A DNA stretch of 64,000 bases, from contig LR746274.1 in assembly GCA_902729315.2 (NCBI GenBank), forward strand, positions 4,243,037-4,307,036, written 5' to 3'. Below are positions 44,871-58,744 of the stretch, one piece after another. The notes under the pieces were generated by a model. That model was given only the letters and a program-made list of their open reading frames with translations, was not told where the DNA came from and made no database searches. Both the position numbers and the translations under genes were made by a program. Position 1 is the first letter of the stretch, and each line of letters starts with the position of its first letter. The DNA comes from Spirodela intermedia. Its lineage: Eukaryota > Streptophyta > Magnoliopsida > Alismatales > Araceae.

Positions 44871-47800
44871 TAATTTTATGCAAAATTAAATTTAACTATG
44901 CATAAAATAAGTGAAGCATAATTTATAATAAATTTTCTAAATACATGCTTAACTTCGTGAATTTTCCATGTTTTCTATAGCATGTGTATTTATTTATTTA
45001 TATGATTACTTGAATAATAATTATAAATAAAATGTCATTTGATGTCTAAATATGAATTAAATATTTAATAATTACTTAATATGATCAAAGTAATTTTCCT
45101 GAATTTAAGAGATTTTTCGGATTTTTTGAGTATTATAAGATTTCTTTCAAGTTTAAGTGAATATTCTAAAGGTTTTTCTATTTTTCTGGAATTTTCTATT
45201 AAATCCGAATTAATATCAGTGTTTTGACTCATGATTATTTACATTATAAAAAATTATCCATATAATTTTTATGATTCATTATGCATCTCTTAACCCCTAA
45301 GTTAGCTCATGTATAAGTGAGTTTAGATTTACCAAGTTGATTTCTCCCTTATGCCTAATTTATTTATTTGTTTAAGAGGTAATGGGCTTTACTTTAATAT
45401 TATGTTTCAGGTCATATTAGGCCCATGGGCCAGCTGGACAGCCCACATTAATTAAGGAGGAGGCCCAACAAGAAGGAGGCGTTTTCTCTCCCCTCAGATT
45501 AAGGAAACTGTCCACTTAAGGTGGGCGGTTCATTTCTTCCTTAATTAGAGGGAGGGGTATGTGGCACCATCTGATCAGCCACGCCCCTCTCCCTCATTAA
45601 ACAACCCTTGGGACTATCTCAGGCCCTCAATCAGCCCAATCCAAGGGCTGAGATAAGTCCTAGCGTGAGGGAAGGTGGGCAGACATCATAGCAGCCGCCC
45701 ACCTCCCTTAGGCTGCCCTTGCAGAGAGAAATCTAATCCAAGGGCTGTGCACTCTCCACCATGATCCAAGGGCTTAGAATGGGCACGACCAAGGGGAGAA
45801 TAAAGAGCCATCTAGAGGAGAGAGAAGGCATTCCGTTCATAGAAGAGGGGTGCCTAAGAGGGAGAAGAGGAGATCTCCAAGAACACTCCTTGAGCCAATC
45901 TAGGAACTCTAAGGAGGGATCTGCTAGAGCACTCTAAACGACATATAGAAGGCATCTTTCATGTATTACATTTTATTTATAATGAATGAGTTTTATTTTC
46001 TTATTGTCTTCTCTTCTTCTTGAGACCCTCTTGGTGAGAAAGAGTTGTTCCAGTTGAAAAGTAAGTAGGGATTCGATTCTTTGATCTCTAGAGTGACACT
46101 AGGTTGATCATAGGATAGAATCCAACCCTTGTACCCTTCTCTTGCTTCTCTTGATGTATGTGGATCTCTTGATTTATCAAGGTTGATCACATTTCTAAGA
46201 GTGTACAAGGTAGGGTAGAATTAGGATACTTTAGATCCTTCTCCTTCTATGTTATTTTGCTCCTTTGATTCATCAAAGTTGAGCATTCATTGGAAGTAGA
46301 GAGAGATAAGGAGAAGCTAGGAAGTAATTTAGGAGTAGATTAATCTACTTTAGTCTTTCTATTGATCTTCTAGGTGATATAAGATCTAAGAAGATTAGAG
46401 CTTTTATTTACAGACATTAAGGTTAAGAAATTCATAATCATCCCAAATTTCACCATTTGTTTCTCAGCTATATTTTCTTCTCTTGGTGACTGAAAAATCA
46501 TCAAAAAAAATTCATCTATTCTCCCTTTAGTTTGCCTAAGTCAACTTTCTTCTATCTCCTCATCTCATTCTTCATCAAAAATTTAATCTTGATTACAAGT
46601 TAAATCTTACCTTAGTTTAGACAACTCCTTGTGGTTCAACTCAAATACTCCTTAAATTATACTTATTAGTATCATTAGGAAGATATCCAAACATTATTAA
46701 TTTTATTTTTGACACTCCTTAATTAAGACATTTCAGAGCGATCAATCCACACTCACAAATTGAGGCTAATGTATCAAGAATCATCTTGATACATGCCTAA
46801 CATGGTATTTTTTGATTACTTTATATATACCATACATCTTTAACTAGAGTTTTACATTGCATATCTTTACTTCTTATACACTTAGGGACAAAAGACTAGT
46901 TATTGGCTATCCACATTAAATATAGAATTAACTAGTTGGAAAAACACATAATAGGTCTTTGTTCAGAAATTCTATCTCTTAGAAAAAACTTGAAACATGA
47001 GAGAACTTATATGGACTTTCAATCAAAGGCCAAGAGAAATTTTACATAAGACATGAGAAAATTTTAAAGATTTATTTAGAAAGTGTCATCATCATACTAT
47101 ACCTAAGTGGTAGCTCAATAGAATTTTTTATGATGAATTATTATAATAATATAGAAATATGATTGATTCTATATGTGGAGGAGCTTTTATAAAGAAAATC
47201 CTTGAAAATTTATAGCCTTTATGAGAATTTAAGTGAAAATTTTAGACATCAAACTTTTTTTGAGTTGTGATAGAAGAGATAAGAATTATAGAATTTATGA
47301 ATTACATTATCAAGATAATTCTGATTTAAGAAATGAGGTTAATCACATGAATTAAAGATTAAAAAAACTTGATTTACTTAATAACAATATTAGAAAGCCT
47401 CCTAACCCTCAATTTAATTCAAATAGTATGTTCTATGTATGATGAAAATGATTATTCCGAATGTCAACACTATAATTTAGATCAATCATTTCAACCTATG
47501 TAAAAAAAAGTGTAAGTAGCCAAAAATTTTAATAGAAATAGGGAGCCTTTTTCTAATTCTTATAATCATAATTGGATGAATAATTTTTTGTAGAGAGATC
47601 CAAATAATATTCAAAATTCAGAACTACTTAGATCTAATTTAAATTCTCAATTTTGTTCTAACTAAAAAAATAGATTTCAAAACAATCAGTCCTCTTAAAC
47701 CCAACCTAATGCTATGGAAATGATGCAATAAATGAGCCAAATGATGTAAAAAACTATGAATCAAATAATGTTATAGCATAAATAATTTATGAGGCACTTA

Positions 47801-50800
47801 AGAATAAGAGAGAAGAAGGATAGCTTACCTAGTCAGCCTATAGAAAATCCAAAGAACCACCTAATAATAGAATTTCAGTAAGAGTCTAGTAACATGAATT
47901 AGGAAAAAACTCTATAAAATAAAAATATTAAGATAGTGAATGCATTATGAAGTGAGAAGATTTTACTTGATTCTTATCCTCAACCATTAGAAGAAAAGTA
48001 AAACATGGACAATCCAAAATAAAATCAAATAGGAGTAGAAGAATATTTAATAGAGGCTACTAAGGAAATTTCGAAAGAAAAGACAATCATTCCATTTCCT
48101 AAAGCACTAGAGCCTAGACAAAAAAAGATATTAGAATAACACTAGGCCCACTAGGCCCATTTTGGACTTATTCTCTCCACATCTTTATTCTTCTTCCACA
48201 ATCTCTACCTCTCCTTCTCTCTCTTTCTTCTCTTTTTCTATATAACTTCATGTAATCCTCTTTTTCAATCATCAAATCTAGGATTTTCTCTTCCTCTTGT
48301 CAACATGGTATTAGAACCCTAGGGTTTCTTTACTACTGTCACTTTGCCTCCTCTCTCGAGTCACCTATCTTCTCTTGACGCAATCTCCTATAGTACCGCC
48401 TTGCATGCCTACCTAATGTCCAATTTGTGTACCCCAGCACACCTATCACACCTCCTATCATGTGCATTTGGGTGCTTGTTTGGCACTTGTCCAACACCAT
48501 CCTACATGCTTGGACAACATGTCATTGAATATATTTCTGAATATACTAGAGTTTTGAAAGAAATGTATATACCAAAAAAGGCACCTAGAATAAATCAATT
48601 ACTATACAAATTGAGAAATACTAGTGCTCCTTTAATTTCATGTGATATTGGTAGATTTATTTTTTAAAATGCATTACTTGACACCAATACTAATATTCAT
48701 TTAATACCTACAAGTATTTGTGATAAATTTAACATTTCTGATCTTAAACCTTCTACTATTACTTTACAACTTGCTGAAAAATCTACAAAACGTCCTAAAG
48801 ATATTTTTAAAAATATGATCATGAAAATTAAAGGGTCTAAATTTTCAGCTAATTTAATAGTGTTTGAAATATATTTTAATGAATATTTTTATGATGTCTT
48901 AATCATCTTAGGGTGACCATTTTTGCATACAACAAAGATGAATATTGATTTTCCCATAGGTATTATAAAAGTTTTATGTGGAAAACAATCAATAAAAATT
49001 AAAATTTTTGAGATATCAAATGATCTTAAGAAATCTCAAGTATATGATTGTCATACTATAGATCTTTTAGATGGTTTTGATGATCCAAATGTTATTGATG
49101 ACAATGTGCTGGAAGAATTATAAATTTGAGAGAGAAGAAAGAGGAAGATCATTGAAACTTAGAGTTGAAACCTCTTCTTTCTAGCTTAAAATATGTAGTT
49201 TAGGAGCAAAATAATTTATTTATTATTATTATTGTGAGTGATTTCAGTGATGAATAGGAAGAAAAATTGTTAGATGCACTTTTAGAAAATAAGAACACTA
49301 TTAGCTGAAAAATGAATGATCAATATTATGAGTGTATGCATAAATAGTATATATCCAAAAGAAGGGGCTAGAACTAACAAAGAATCAAAAGAAAGATTAA
49401 ATCCTAACATGATGAAAATTAAAAAAAAATTAAAGTGGCTGGCTACTGATATTATTTATCCTATTTCAAATAGAAAATGGGTTAATCCTACAAAAATGTT
49501 GTCAAAACAATTAGGGATCACGATTTTAAAAAATGAAAATGAGGACGAAATACAAACGAGATTAAGTACTAGTTGGAGGGTTTGCCTTGATTATAGAAAA
49601 TTAAATTTAGTTACTAAAAAAGATCATTTTTCCTATCATTTATTGGTCAAATTCTTAAAAGTTTGGCACCAAAAACTTTTTTCATTTTCTAGATGAATAT
49701 TTTGGTTATAATCAAATTTATATAAATCCTTTAGATCAAGAAAAAATGACTTTCACTTGTCCATTTGATATTTTTTCTTTTAAGCACATGCCTTTTGGGT
49801 TGTGTAATGCTCTAGTCACATTATAAAGATGTATGCTGTTTATTTTTTTTGATATGACTAGAACATGTATGAAAAATTTTATAGATAATTTTTTTGTTTT
49901 TGGTGAATTATTTCATAAATGCTTAAATCATTTACAACATGTACTTGAGAAATGTATAAAGAAAAAATTAATTTCGAGTGGGAAGAAATCACATTTTATG
50001 ATTAGAGAGGGAGTTGTGTTAGGTCATATTGTGAGTGAAAGAGGTTTAGAGGTGAATAGAGTAAAAATTGATATTATATCTAAAATACAACCTCCAAATT
50101 CTGTAAAACAGATTAGATCTTTCTTACTCATACAGGTTATTATAGAAAATTTATTTAAGATTTTTCAAAAATTTATAAACCTCTTACTATGTTATTATTT
50201 AAAGATGTATCTTTTAATTTTGATGAGAAATATTTTGAGTATTTTTCTAAAATTAAAACATTACTTATTGAAGCACCCATTTTATAGGGTCCTAATTCGT
50301 CTTTTTCATTTGAAATAATGTGTAGTACTTTGAATTATGTAGTGGGAGCCATGCTAGAACAAAGAAAAGAATATAAAACTAGAGTAATTTCATATGCTAG
50401 CAAAATTATATTCGATGCTCAATTAAATTATACCACAAATGAAAAAAAATATTAGTTACAGTATTTTCTTTAAAACATTTAGGTCATATATTTTAGGAGC
50501 TAAAAGTATTATTTATATTGATCATATAGTATTAAAATATTTTTTAAATAAGAAAGATGCAAAGCCATATTTATTAAGATGGATTTTATTGTTGCATGAA
50601 TTTGACATCAAAATAAAAAGATAAAAAGGGTTTCAAAAGGTTTCTAAATTAAGTGATATAGAAATAAATGCAACACTTTACAAGATGCATTTCTTGATAA
50701 ACAATTGATGATAGCTCAACATCAACCATCACGTTAGTATACACATTGTTAATTTTCTGATTTCTAAAAAAAGTCTAGAATAGTGGGATAAGAACAGAAA

Positions 50801-52474
50801 AAATTATTTCTTTTGTAGGATTAGATATTATTTTTGATATGATCCAATTTTATATTACTTGAACAATGATTAATATTTAAGGAGATGTGTTCCCAAACAA
50901 GAATATCATAGCATTCTTAACATGTGCCATTCATCTAATTGTGGAGGACATTTTTTAGATAAAAAATAGCTACAAAATTTTTGACAAAAAATTGTCAACG
51001 TAGTTTTTATTGACCTAAAATAATTAGAGATTCTATAGAATCAAGTAGAACATGTATTTCATGTCAATCTATAGGTAACATGAATAAAGTAGATGAAATG
51101 CCCAAAAGTAACATGTTAGTAGTTGAAATTTTTGATGTATAGGGTATAAACTTCATGGGTCCTTTCCTACCATCCGTAAAATATGAATATATTTTGCTTA
51201 TTGTTGATTATCTATCTAAGTGACTAGAAGTTATTCTTACTAGACTAATGATCATAAAATTATAATAAATTTGTGTAGAAAAATATTTTTTCAAGATTTG
51301 GATGTCCTAGAGTGATTATTAATGATGGAGAAACACATTTAACAAATAAATATTTTAGAAAACTATTGAAAAAGAATGGAGTACACCATAAAATAGTTAC
51401 CCTATATCATCTCCAAACAAATGGGCAAGTTGAAGTAACAACTAGAAAAATTCAGAGAATTTTGAAAAAAATAGTTCGACTAGATAAGAAGGACTGACCC
51501 ACGAAATTACAAGATGTATCATGGGCTTCTAGAACAACTTAGAAAAATCTCATAGGTATGTCCTCATTTCATCTTATTTTTGAAAAATCATGCCATCTTT
51601 CTATAGAAATAAAGCATAAAGCATTATGGGCTAGAAAAAATTTAAGTATGGATGAAAAATCAGTTGGTGAGCATAGAATTTTTTAGTTACATGAATTAAA
51701 AGATTTAAGAAATAAATTTTATGAAAATTATAGAATATATAAAGAAAAAACTAAAACCTTTCATGATAAATACAATAGAGTAAAAAATATTGATGTTACA
51801 CAAAAAGTGTGATTATATGATTTTAGGTTGAAGTTATTACTAAGAAAACTAAAGTCAAAATAGATAGGGCCTTATGTGCTGGAAGAGACATGATCATGGG
51901 GTTGTGATGATCGAAGATCCTAAAAGTAATCATTACTTTAAGGTAAATAGGTAGTGGCTTAAACACTATATCGAACATGAATGCCTTGCAGAAAAAAAAA
52001 ATATATTATTATAGAAAAAAGAGTAAGATTAATATGCCTTATGCTTACTTTTTTTCAAATAAAAGCATATAAGTATAAATTAAAAAATGAGGTTGTGGTG
52101 ATTTCTTTATGAACTTCATTCTTTGCAACAACATTTTTAGTGCTTCATTCTACATATATGCATGCTTCACCTGAAATTTATATTTCTTACATACTTTGTT
52201 TTAATTTTTCTATGCCATTGAGAACATTGTAATTTTTAAGTTCGAGGTTGAAGTATTAAGTCATAATTTATGTTGTACAATAATTAAGAACATTTGTTTG
52301 CATTTCCTTTCATGCTCACAAATTCAAAAAACAAATCAAAAAAATTATAGCATCCATTTTCTGATTTTCTATCAAGAATAATAGAAAATAATTTATTGAT
52401 TGTCAAAAAAGTAAAAAAAATTATTCAAAATTTGAAATTTTAGAGACCCTTTTCTCAGATTATAATCCCTAGCA
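44871..52474 (+). mobile_element. Ty3/gypsy Athila-like element, decayed, 3' end interrupted
   Basis: A 5' LTR-like region (about 44871-46709; left edge uncertain) ends with the CTCCTTGTGGTTCAACTC-type block usual near the end of Athila-type LTRs. A degenerate primer site (about 46711) and a CATTTCAGAGCGATCA leader follow. Gag spans about 46860-48130 (DLFRKCHHHTIPKW-like). It is cut by a copia fragment at 48135-48520. Protease region is 48530-49123 (LKPSTITLQLAEKSTKRPKD); the catalytic DSG-type motif reads DTN. RT is 49316-50290 (WRVCLDYRKLN; the YMDD-type motif reads FIDN), RNase H about 50290-50624, integrase about 50900-51980 (GPFLPSVKYEYILLIVDYLSK, KIVTLYHLQTNGQVEV). A 3' non-coding part follows to 52474, where a minus-strand element is inserted. 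Stops and frameshifts throughout; inactive. Confidence 0.8.
48135..48520 (+). mobile_element. Copia LTR/leader fragment nested in the gypsy element
   Basis: Between gypsy gag and protease lies unrelated DNA with an LTR-like CT-rich leader (TATA-like TTCTATATAACTTC at about 48236). It is followed by ACATGGTATTAGAACCCTAGGG at about 48303, a copia-type initiator-Met tRNA primer site. A short gag-like start follows (LSSLDAISYSTALHAYLMSN). Gypsy sequence resumes at about 48525. This is a truncated copia insertion or a small non-autonomous relative. Confidence 0.6.
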
Positions 52475-54202
52475 TGACTTAGTCATTATATAATGAATCA
52501 CCTAAATTTTAAATTTATAAAACTAGAAAATAATAATTTTTAGAGTTTAAAAATATTTTAGAATAAATAAATTAATCATAATTTGATATAAGCTTCAAAA
52601 AATAGTGCGTAATTTCCAATCGATTATACGGATGTAAGATAATATTGGGTAATATTTTATAATTGTTTTAAAAGAATATAATTTTTTAAAGTAAATGATG
52701 AATATAAAATATATTTAAAAATTTACCAAAAGAGAAATAAGGGTGCAGACGTAAGGATGATGTTGGCATCTTAAATGAGCCAAATTATTTTTACATAAGG
52801 GTGATGTTAGCACCCTAATGATTCTTATGTAAGTGATTATAAATGATTGAATAGGTCAAATTAAGATCTGTAAAAGTCAAAAGAATTGTAATTGAATGAA
52901 GAAGATTTTTGAATTTTGAAGTCATAAAAAGTATCTCTAAATTAAGAAAAAAAATAGTATAACAAAGCTCTAATGTTGTAGCAGTGATGTATCAAAATTC
53001 TGAACATTCAAAAAGATTGTCGTAGAATATCAATGGCATCAAAGGCTCTCCTTAGACAAGAACGATGTAGATAATCTTTAGATCTCTTTGTAAAATCTAA
53101 AAATTAATGAAGTAGGTCGTCAAATTGTCTTCGGCAGCTGTCACCTGGTAGAATAGAAAAATGATGATATTTTGGCTCTCTAGTAACTATCACCCAATGA
53201 AGATGAGCTAGTTAGAGGTGGGCCACATCTTAGGGAGTTTTATCCTTAGGTCTACATAGTAAAAGAAAACTCTTCATTACATCTAGTATGTTTTGAGGAG
53301 GTGGCAACTCATCTTTTGATGAATCATCCTCTACACGATAATAGCTTATTCATCAATCAATCAAAGATGATTTACTCAATTGATTCATAATTCTTTTATT
53401 CATAAACATTCAAGAATTTTAATAATGATGCTCTGTGAATCACGTTGATGAGATTTTCATTGATAATTGAGTAATTCTAGCAGCTTAATCATTCACAAAA
53501 AATTTGTAGGAAAATCATGATTTAATTAGATTAAAATATAAGTTTTTGACTCTCATAAGATTTGAACCCTCATCAGTCACCTAGTTGCATGAATAAAAGT
53601 GAAATAAGTATGCAAATACCCTTATAATATGACTTCATTAGGGTACCTCCTTTTAAGAAACAAGGGATATTTGAGGTATAAAAATTATCAAAACATTCTA
53701 GAAAAGTTGTGACCATCGATTTAGTCTCATATCAATTATAAGCCGAATTTTGCGACGAATATATAACAATATGATATTTGATAAGTAATAGTCTCTTTCT
53801 CGTATGTGTATGACAATTCCTTGTCCCATGCTTGACTAGCCACTAGTGACATGGAAGAAGAGTGACACACATTTCCCTTATCAGTTTGTCCGTAATAGCT
53901 CAAGCCCTTGTTTGTGACTTCACCCAAATGTGCTTTCAACCCACTTGTGGGGCTTGGCTGGCCAACAAGTTCTCCTCTTTTTATCTTTTTATTTTATTTT
54001 ATTTTTCGTTATTTATCTTAAAATAAGATCCTAAAAATTATATAAATTCACTTAAAATCACATAATTAGCCAAAAATTCACATTAACTAACTAAAAACTG
54101 CTTTTCACATTTGAACATAAATATAAGTATATTTATCATGAGCTAAGGTTAAAACTATATTACTTATTAATTATTAACTTAGGATAATGAAAACTTATCA
54201 CA
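52475..54202 (-). mobile_element. LTR of family L (3' LTR of the pol-less gypsy element)
   Basis: On the minus strand it starts TGTGATAAGTTTTCATTATC directly after a polypurine tract and ends ...ATGACTAAGTCA at 52475; 1728 bp. Full colinear match to the plus-strand LTR at 58745-60326 and, over the available part, to 63130-64000. It contains the cccacaagtgggtt and GGGACAAGGA(A/G) blocks that also occur, diverged, in family E. Confidence 0.75.
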
Positions 54203-57200
54203 CCCCTCAACTTAAATCATTACTAGTCCCTTAGTAATGAAATTATGAAAAATAATTAAAATTAAAAAAAATAATATATAAAAATATAATTAGAAATATT
54301 TCACCTCTAAACACTTTGAACTCATATCAAGTATTTAAGAATGATGTTAAGCACTTAAATGTTTAAACACTTCTTGGAATAACAATCGAGACTTCACTTC
54401 TTTTATTCACATCTTTATCACTTCTTCACTCATAGATATAATTCAGAAGATGTTTCAATTATCAATATTCATCTAAGAATAATATTGATAATTCATTTCT
54501 TTTTTCGTGGCTTAATTTTTAAAATTTACGCTATATTTCTTCTTTTTTTTTCTATAGTGAGTAAGTAGCTTTTTCTATAGATAAATTTCAATAATAATAA
54601 TGATGTCTCACACCCTCCATGTGTACTCTTTCATTTTCAGATTTTTCACATTATTTTTTTTTTCTAAATTCCAAAATAAGTGATTTCTCCTAAGAAGTCC
54701 TATAGATTAGGATTTTAAAACCATCAATCAAATTTTCACATCAAGTATATACTATCCATCAAGATCATGAAGCGAAAATCAATAAAATCAAATCTATGTT
54801 ATCTATCATCTGTCCAAAGAGTATTCCAATTTTTCATGTTACTAAATTATTCTTCTAACTCAATAATAATCATTGTAATATCTTTTAGCATCAAATAATC
54901 TAATTAATTTATTTTTCTATGCATGCAATATGATATTAGAAATTTGTAAATCTGATAATTTTGACAATTCTACTTTCTACTTTTAATTCTATTTTCAACA
55001 AAAACAAATTTCTCAAAAATAAATCAGAACTATCTTATTTATAGTTGTAATTTTGAATTTCGGTAATATACATCTATAGGATTGAAATACGAGAAAAAGG
55101 TCTCTAGAATTTCAAATTTTGAACTGTTTTCTCTACTTTTTTTGTCAATTTGTAGATTATTTTTTGTTGTTGTTCTTAGTAGCAAATCAAAAAACAAATT
55201 TTCTTAATTGCTTGAATTTATTTTTTAGGTTTTTTATAGGTTAGCATGAAAATAAACACAAACACATGTTCTTAATCTTCCTACATCGTAAATAAAGACT
55301 TAATATTTCACCCTCTAACTTAAAAATGACATTGTTCTCAATAACACCAAAAACAGAACATAATATATAGTAAATATAATTTTTATGTAAAGCATGCATA
55401 TATGTAAAGTTAAGCACTAAAAATGTTGTCATAAATGATAAAGTTCAGAAAAAACCATTACATTAACCTTGTTTTTTATTTTTCACTTCATCTTACATTC
55501 CTACACTTTTTTTTGAAAGAAAAAAAAATACAAAAACAAATACCATAAAGTTTTAAGAAAAATAGAACATACAAAGACAAAAAAAAAAAAATGTGTTACC
55601 TCCTATACAATGCTAAATTTAATATATTTAGCTAGATAGTTCTTAGATTATATGATATGATCTATGGCCACAAAATGTATTTCTATCCTAAGGTAAATTT
55701 CATGATATTATTTTTTAGATTTAACATAAATTCATATACTTCATATATATATCTTGAGATACTTTCAACCAAAAAAAAAATAGAAATTAACAAAATTTTC
55801 TCAGAAATAATATTTTCATTTTGAAAAGAACGTTTCCTCATTTTTACTTAATTTTGTAATAGTCTGATTCAATAGTAAATACTTTCTGTTAATACACCAT
55901 AAAATGTGATACAACCATATAATTTTTAAATTAGCTCTTATCTAATCTAATAATATTTTATCTAAAATGATATCTCTAATTCTTCCACTCACCTATTTCT
56001 TAATATATTCTTGTATCTTCATAATCTTCCCTACTCTATTTTATTTTCCTTATATAATTCTTCAAAATTAACTCTATATTTCAATTCATTATTTTTATTT
56101 CTCCCCATTAGTCAAATCAACTTTTTTTTTAACTTTCATTTCTCAACTCATAAAATTCTTCATCTTTCCAAGAACTATCTTCTAATTTTGGTATATGTTA
56201 TGCATCATCATCATCATCACTACCAACATTCATGGTTGTAAAATACTAATTAGATTTATTAATTTCATCTCGTTCATCTCTCAAATCAACTAGTTTTTCC
56301 TTACCTGAAATATATTTTTCTTCATTTATGTCCTTACTCCCTTCTACTAAAATTTAGATAATTTTTCCATGATCAGCTGTTGTTTCTTAATTTAAGATCT
56401 CTTTCTCCTCATCATCCTCATTATATTCATTCATTAACCATAAGTAAGAAATGATTTTATTTAAATTCTATTATTATATTTTCAGCCTTAATATTATCAC
56501 TTACTTTTAATGGCTCATATATTTCCTTTAATGATTTAGGGTAAGGATCAAGTAAAATATTTTGACTCCTAAATTTATTTACTATTCTAACATATTCAAT
56601 TTGTGGGTTTTTTCTTAAATTTTTCTAACTAGACTTGCCTTGTTGAAATCTTACTATTGGATAATTTCTTCAATTTTCTATTGGCCAACTAGGTGACTAT
56701 ACCTTTTCTTTCTTATTCTCAAAAGCCTCTATAAATTGTTTTTGTGTAATATCATTTGGTTCATAATTTCCTGCATTATTTGGCATATTTTTTGCATCAT
56801 ATCTATAAAATCAGGTTCAATTTGAGAGGGTTGATTTTTTTGAAACCTGTTTTTCTATTTTGAATAAAATTCAAAGTTTGTATTGGGTCTAAATGCTTAT
56901 AGATTTTGAATATTATTTAGGTCTCTCCACAAAAAATTATTCCTCTAATTAAGATTATAAGAATTAGAAAAAGACTCTATTTTTATTAAAATTGTGGGCT
57001 ACTTGTACTTGTTCTTGCATAGGCTAAAATGATTGATCTAAATTATAATATTGAAATTCGGAATGATCATTTTCACCATACAGAGGACAAGTACTATTTG
57101 AATTAAATTGAGGGTTAGGGGACTTTCTAATATTGTCAATAAATAAATAAATAAAATTTAATCTTTGATTAATCTAATTAACTTATTTATTAAATTATAA

Positions 57201-57735
57201 TCATTTTGATGATGCAATTTATAAATTCATTTGTTTTTATCCTTATTATAGAACTCAAAAGAGGCTTGATTTTTAGAACTTTCACTTAAATTCTAAAAAA
57301 GACTAAATCTCATTAGGGGTTATCTCCAAAAAAGTTCCTCCACATATAAAATCAACTATATTTCTACATTGCTTTAATAATTTATCGTAAATTCTTTTAT
57401 TGAGCTAGCACTTGGGTATAATATGATGAGGACACTTTCTAAGTAAATCTTTGAATTTTTTCCATATCTCACGTAAAGTTTTTCCTAACCTTTGAGCAAA
57501 ACTCTATATATATTTTCTCATATTTTCAGTTTTTACTAGGGGATAAAATTTTCAAAGAAAGACATATGCTATGTCTTTCCAACTAGTTAATTCTCTATCT
57601 AATGTGGATAGCTAATAACTAGCCTTGTCCCTAAGTGTATGAGAAAATAGTTTCATTTTAACAATTTTCAATATTACTTGAGGGAGATTGACTAAGTCAA
57701 AGAACATATAAATTTTTTTGAATGATGATGAGGTT
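52475..57735 (-). mobile_element. Ty3/gypsy element lacking pol, inserted in the plus-strand gypsy
   Basis: Read on the minus strand, gag sequence (about 57730-56300) is homologous to 46870-48130 of the plus-strand element (for example the KDLLRKCPHHIIPKC-like run). A pol-less junction follows, then the 3' non-coding region (about 55450-54220), matching 52100-52470 of the plus-strand element. Next come the polypurine tract (TTAAGTTGAGGGG) and a 3' LTR of family L (54202-52475). No protease, RT, RNase H or integrase motifs are recognisable between gag and the 3' region. The 5' end is broken by the LTR fragment at 57736. This is a deletion derivative of the same family as its host element. Confidence 0.7.
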
Positions 57736-58340
57736 CTATTACAACTAATTTTTTGTTTTTTAATTAGCTTTATTATTTTATTTCATTCTATTAACTTTTA
57801 AAATAATTATAAGATATATTACTAATTTTAGAATTCTCAAGTTAAAATACTTAGCATAATTTTAGATTATTTAAAAATATGAAACAATAAAATATAAAAA
57901 ATATTCTATCCCCTAGCAAGTCAAAACTTGGTAGACAACCAAAATGAGTGCTGTAGTCGAGTGGGTAGAGCTAGATTAGGTGAGCCATGAGTTGGCCACC
58001 ATGATATGGTAGGGGAGTGATGAACATGTGTGTAGAGTAAGTCCTTCACCACTTGAACCAAAATGAGTGCTGTAGTCGAGTGGGTAGAGCTAGATTAGGT
58101 GAGCCATGAGTTGGGCTCAAGTGGTGAAGGACTTACTCTACACACATGTTCATCACTCCCCTACCATATCATGGTGGCCAACTCGTCATGGAGCAAGCAT
58201 CATACACATGTGTGTGAGGGTGGACCACCTTTTTGCCTTCTCTCAAATGGTTCTGGGCATTATTTTATTTTGAGAGAAGGGATCTCTCATTATAGGTTGT
58301 AGCTTTGATTTATATTCAACTCATGTGTTGAAATATTTTC
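57736..58340 (+). mobile_element. 5' part of a family E LTR, rearranged
   Basis: TATTACAACTAATTTTTTG... at 57736 aligns with the E start TGTTAAAGCTAGATTTTTG. The sequence then follows E through CCCCTAGCAAG, GGTGGACCACCTTTTTGCC, TTATTTTATTTTGAGAGAAGGG and TTTGATTTATATTCAACT before similarity is lost at about 58340. It sits at the broken 5' end of the minus-strand gypsy gag. A foldback duplication (57937-58177) expands its middle. Confidence 0.65.
57937..58177. repeat. Perfect 61-bp foldback with duplicated 59-bp loop/flank
   Basis: The order is D-I-D-I'. D is a 59-bp direct repeat at 57937-57995 and 58056-58114, identical in both copies. I (57996-58056) and I' (58117-58177) are perfect reverse complements of 61 bp. 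Other copies of this LTR (for example at 62900-63030) have only D-I' order, so the extra inverted I plus one D, 119 bp in all, was added here. Confidence 0.95.
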
Positions 58341-58744
58341 AATGTGGGTGATAAAATGAAATTGAGGGTCGTCAAAATCCCCAAATCAATTGATCAAAAA
58401 AGAAATATAATTAAGAATTTACCAAACAAATATACTAAAAGAGGTAAGTACAGTGGTAAGTTCAAAGTCAATCTATTGGGAATGAGAATTAGGCATTACT
58501 TAGATACTATTTAAATTAAATGAGTTCAAAAGAAAGGCAATGGTGAATGAGAAGAATTTTTTCCATTAGAAAAAGAGGAAACAATAGTTCAATGATGTAG
58601 AAGATGATTCAAAATGGGGAAAACACACACAAATGATTCGCGAGACGAAGTTAACACTGTATTTCTATCTGTTCAAAGCTATAGAAGCTATATTGTTGTT
58701 CACACTCGAAATGTATTAGACGTGGAGAAACTTACCTCAAGCCT
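58341..58744. other. Unassigned AT-rich stretch between LTR fragments
   Basis: I see no clear match to either LTR family or to coding sequence. Confidence 0.4.

Noticed and set aside
56011-56241. Open frame ending in a His-rich run (MHHHHHHY)
   Set aside because: The His run comes from a CAT trinucleotide repeat in decayed gypsy sequence on the opposite strand.
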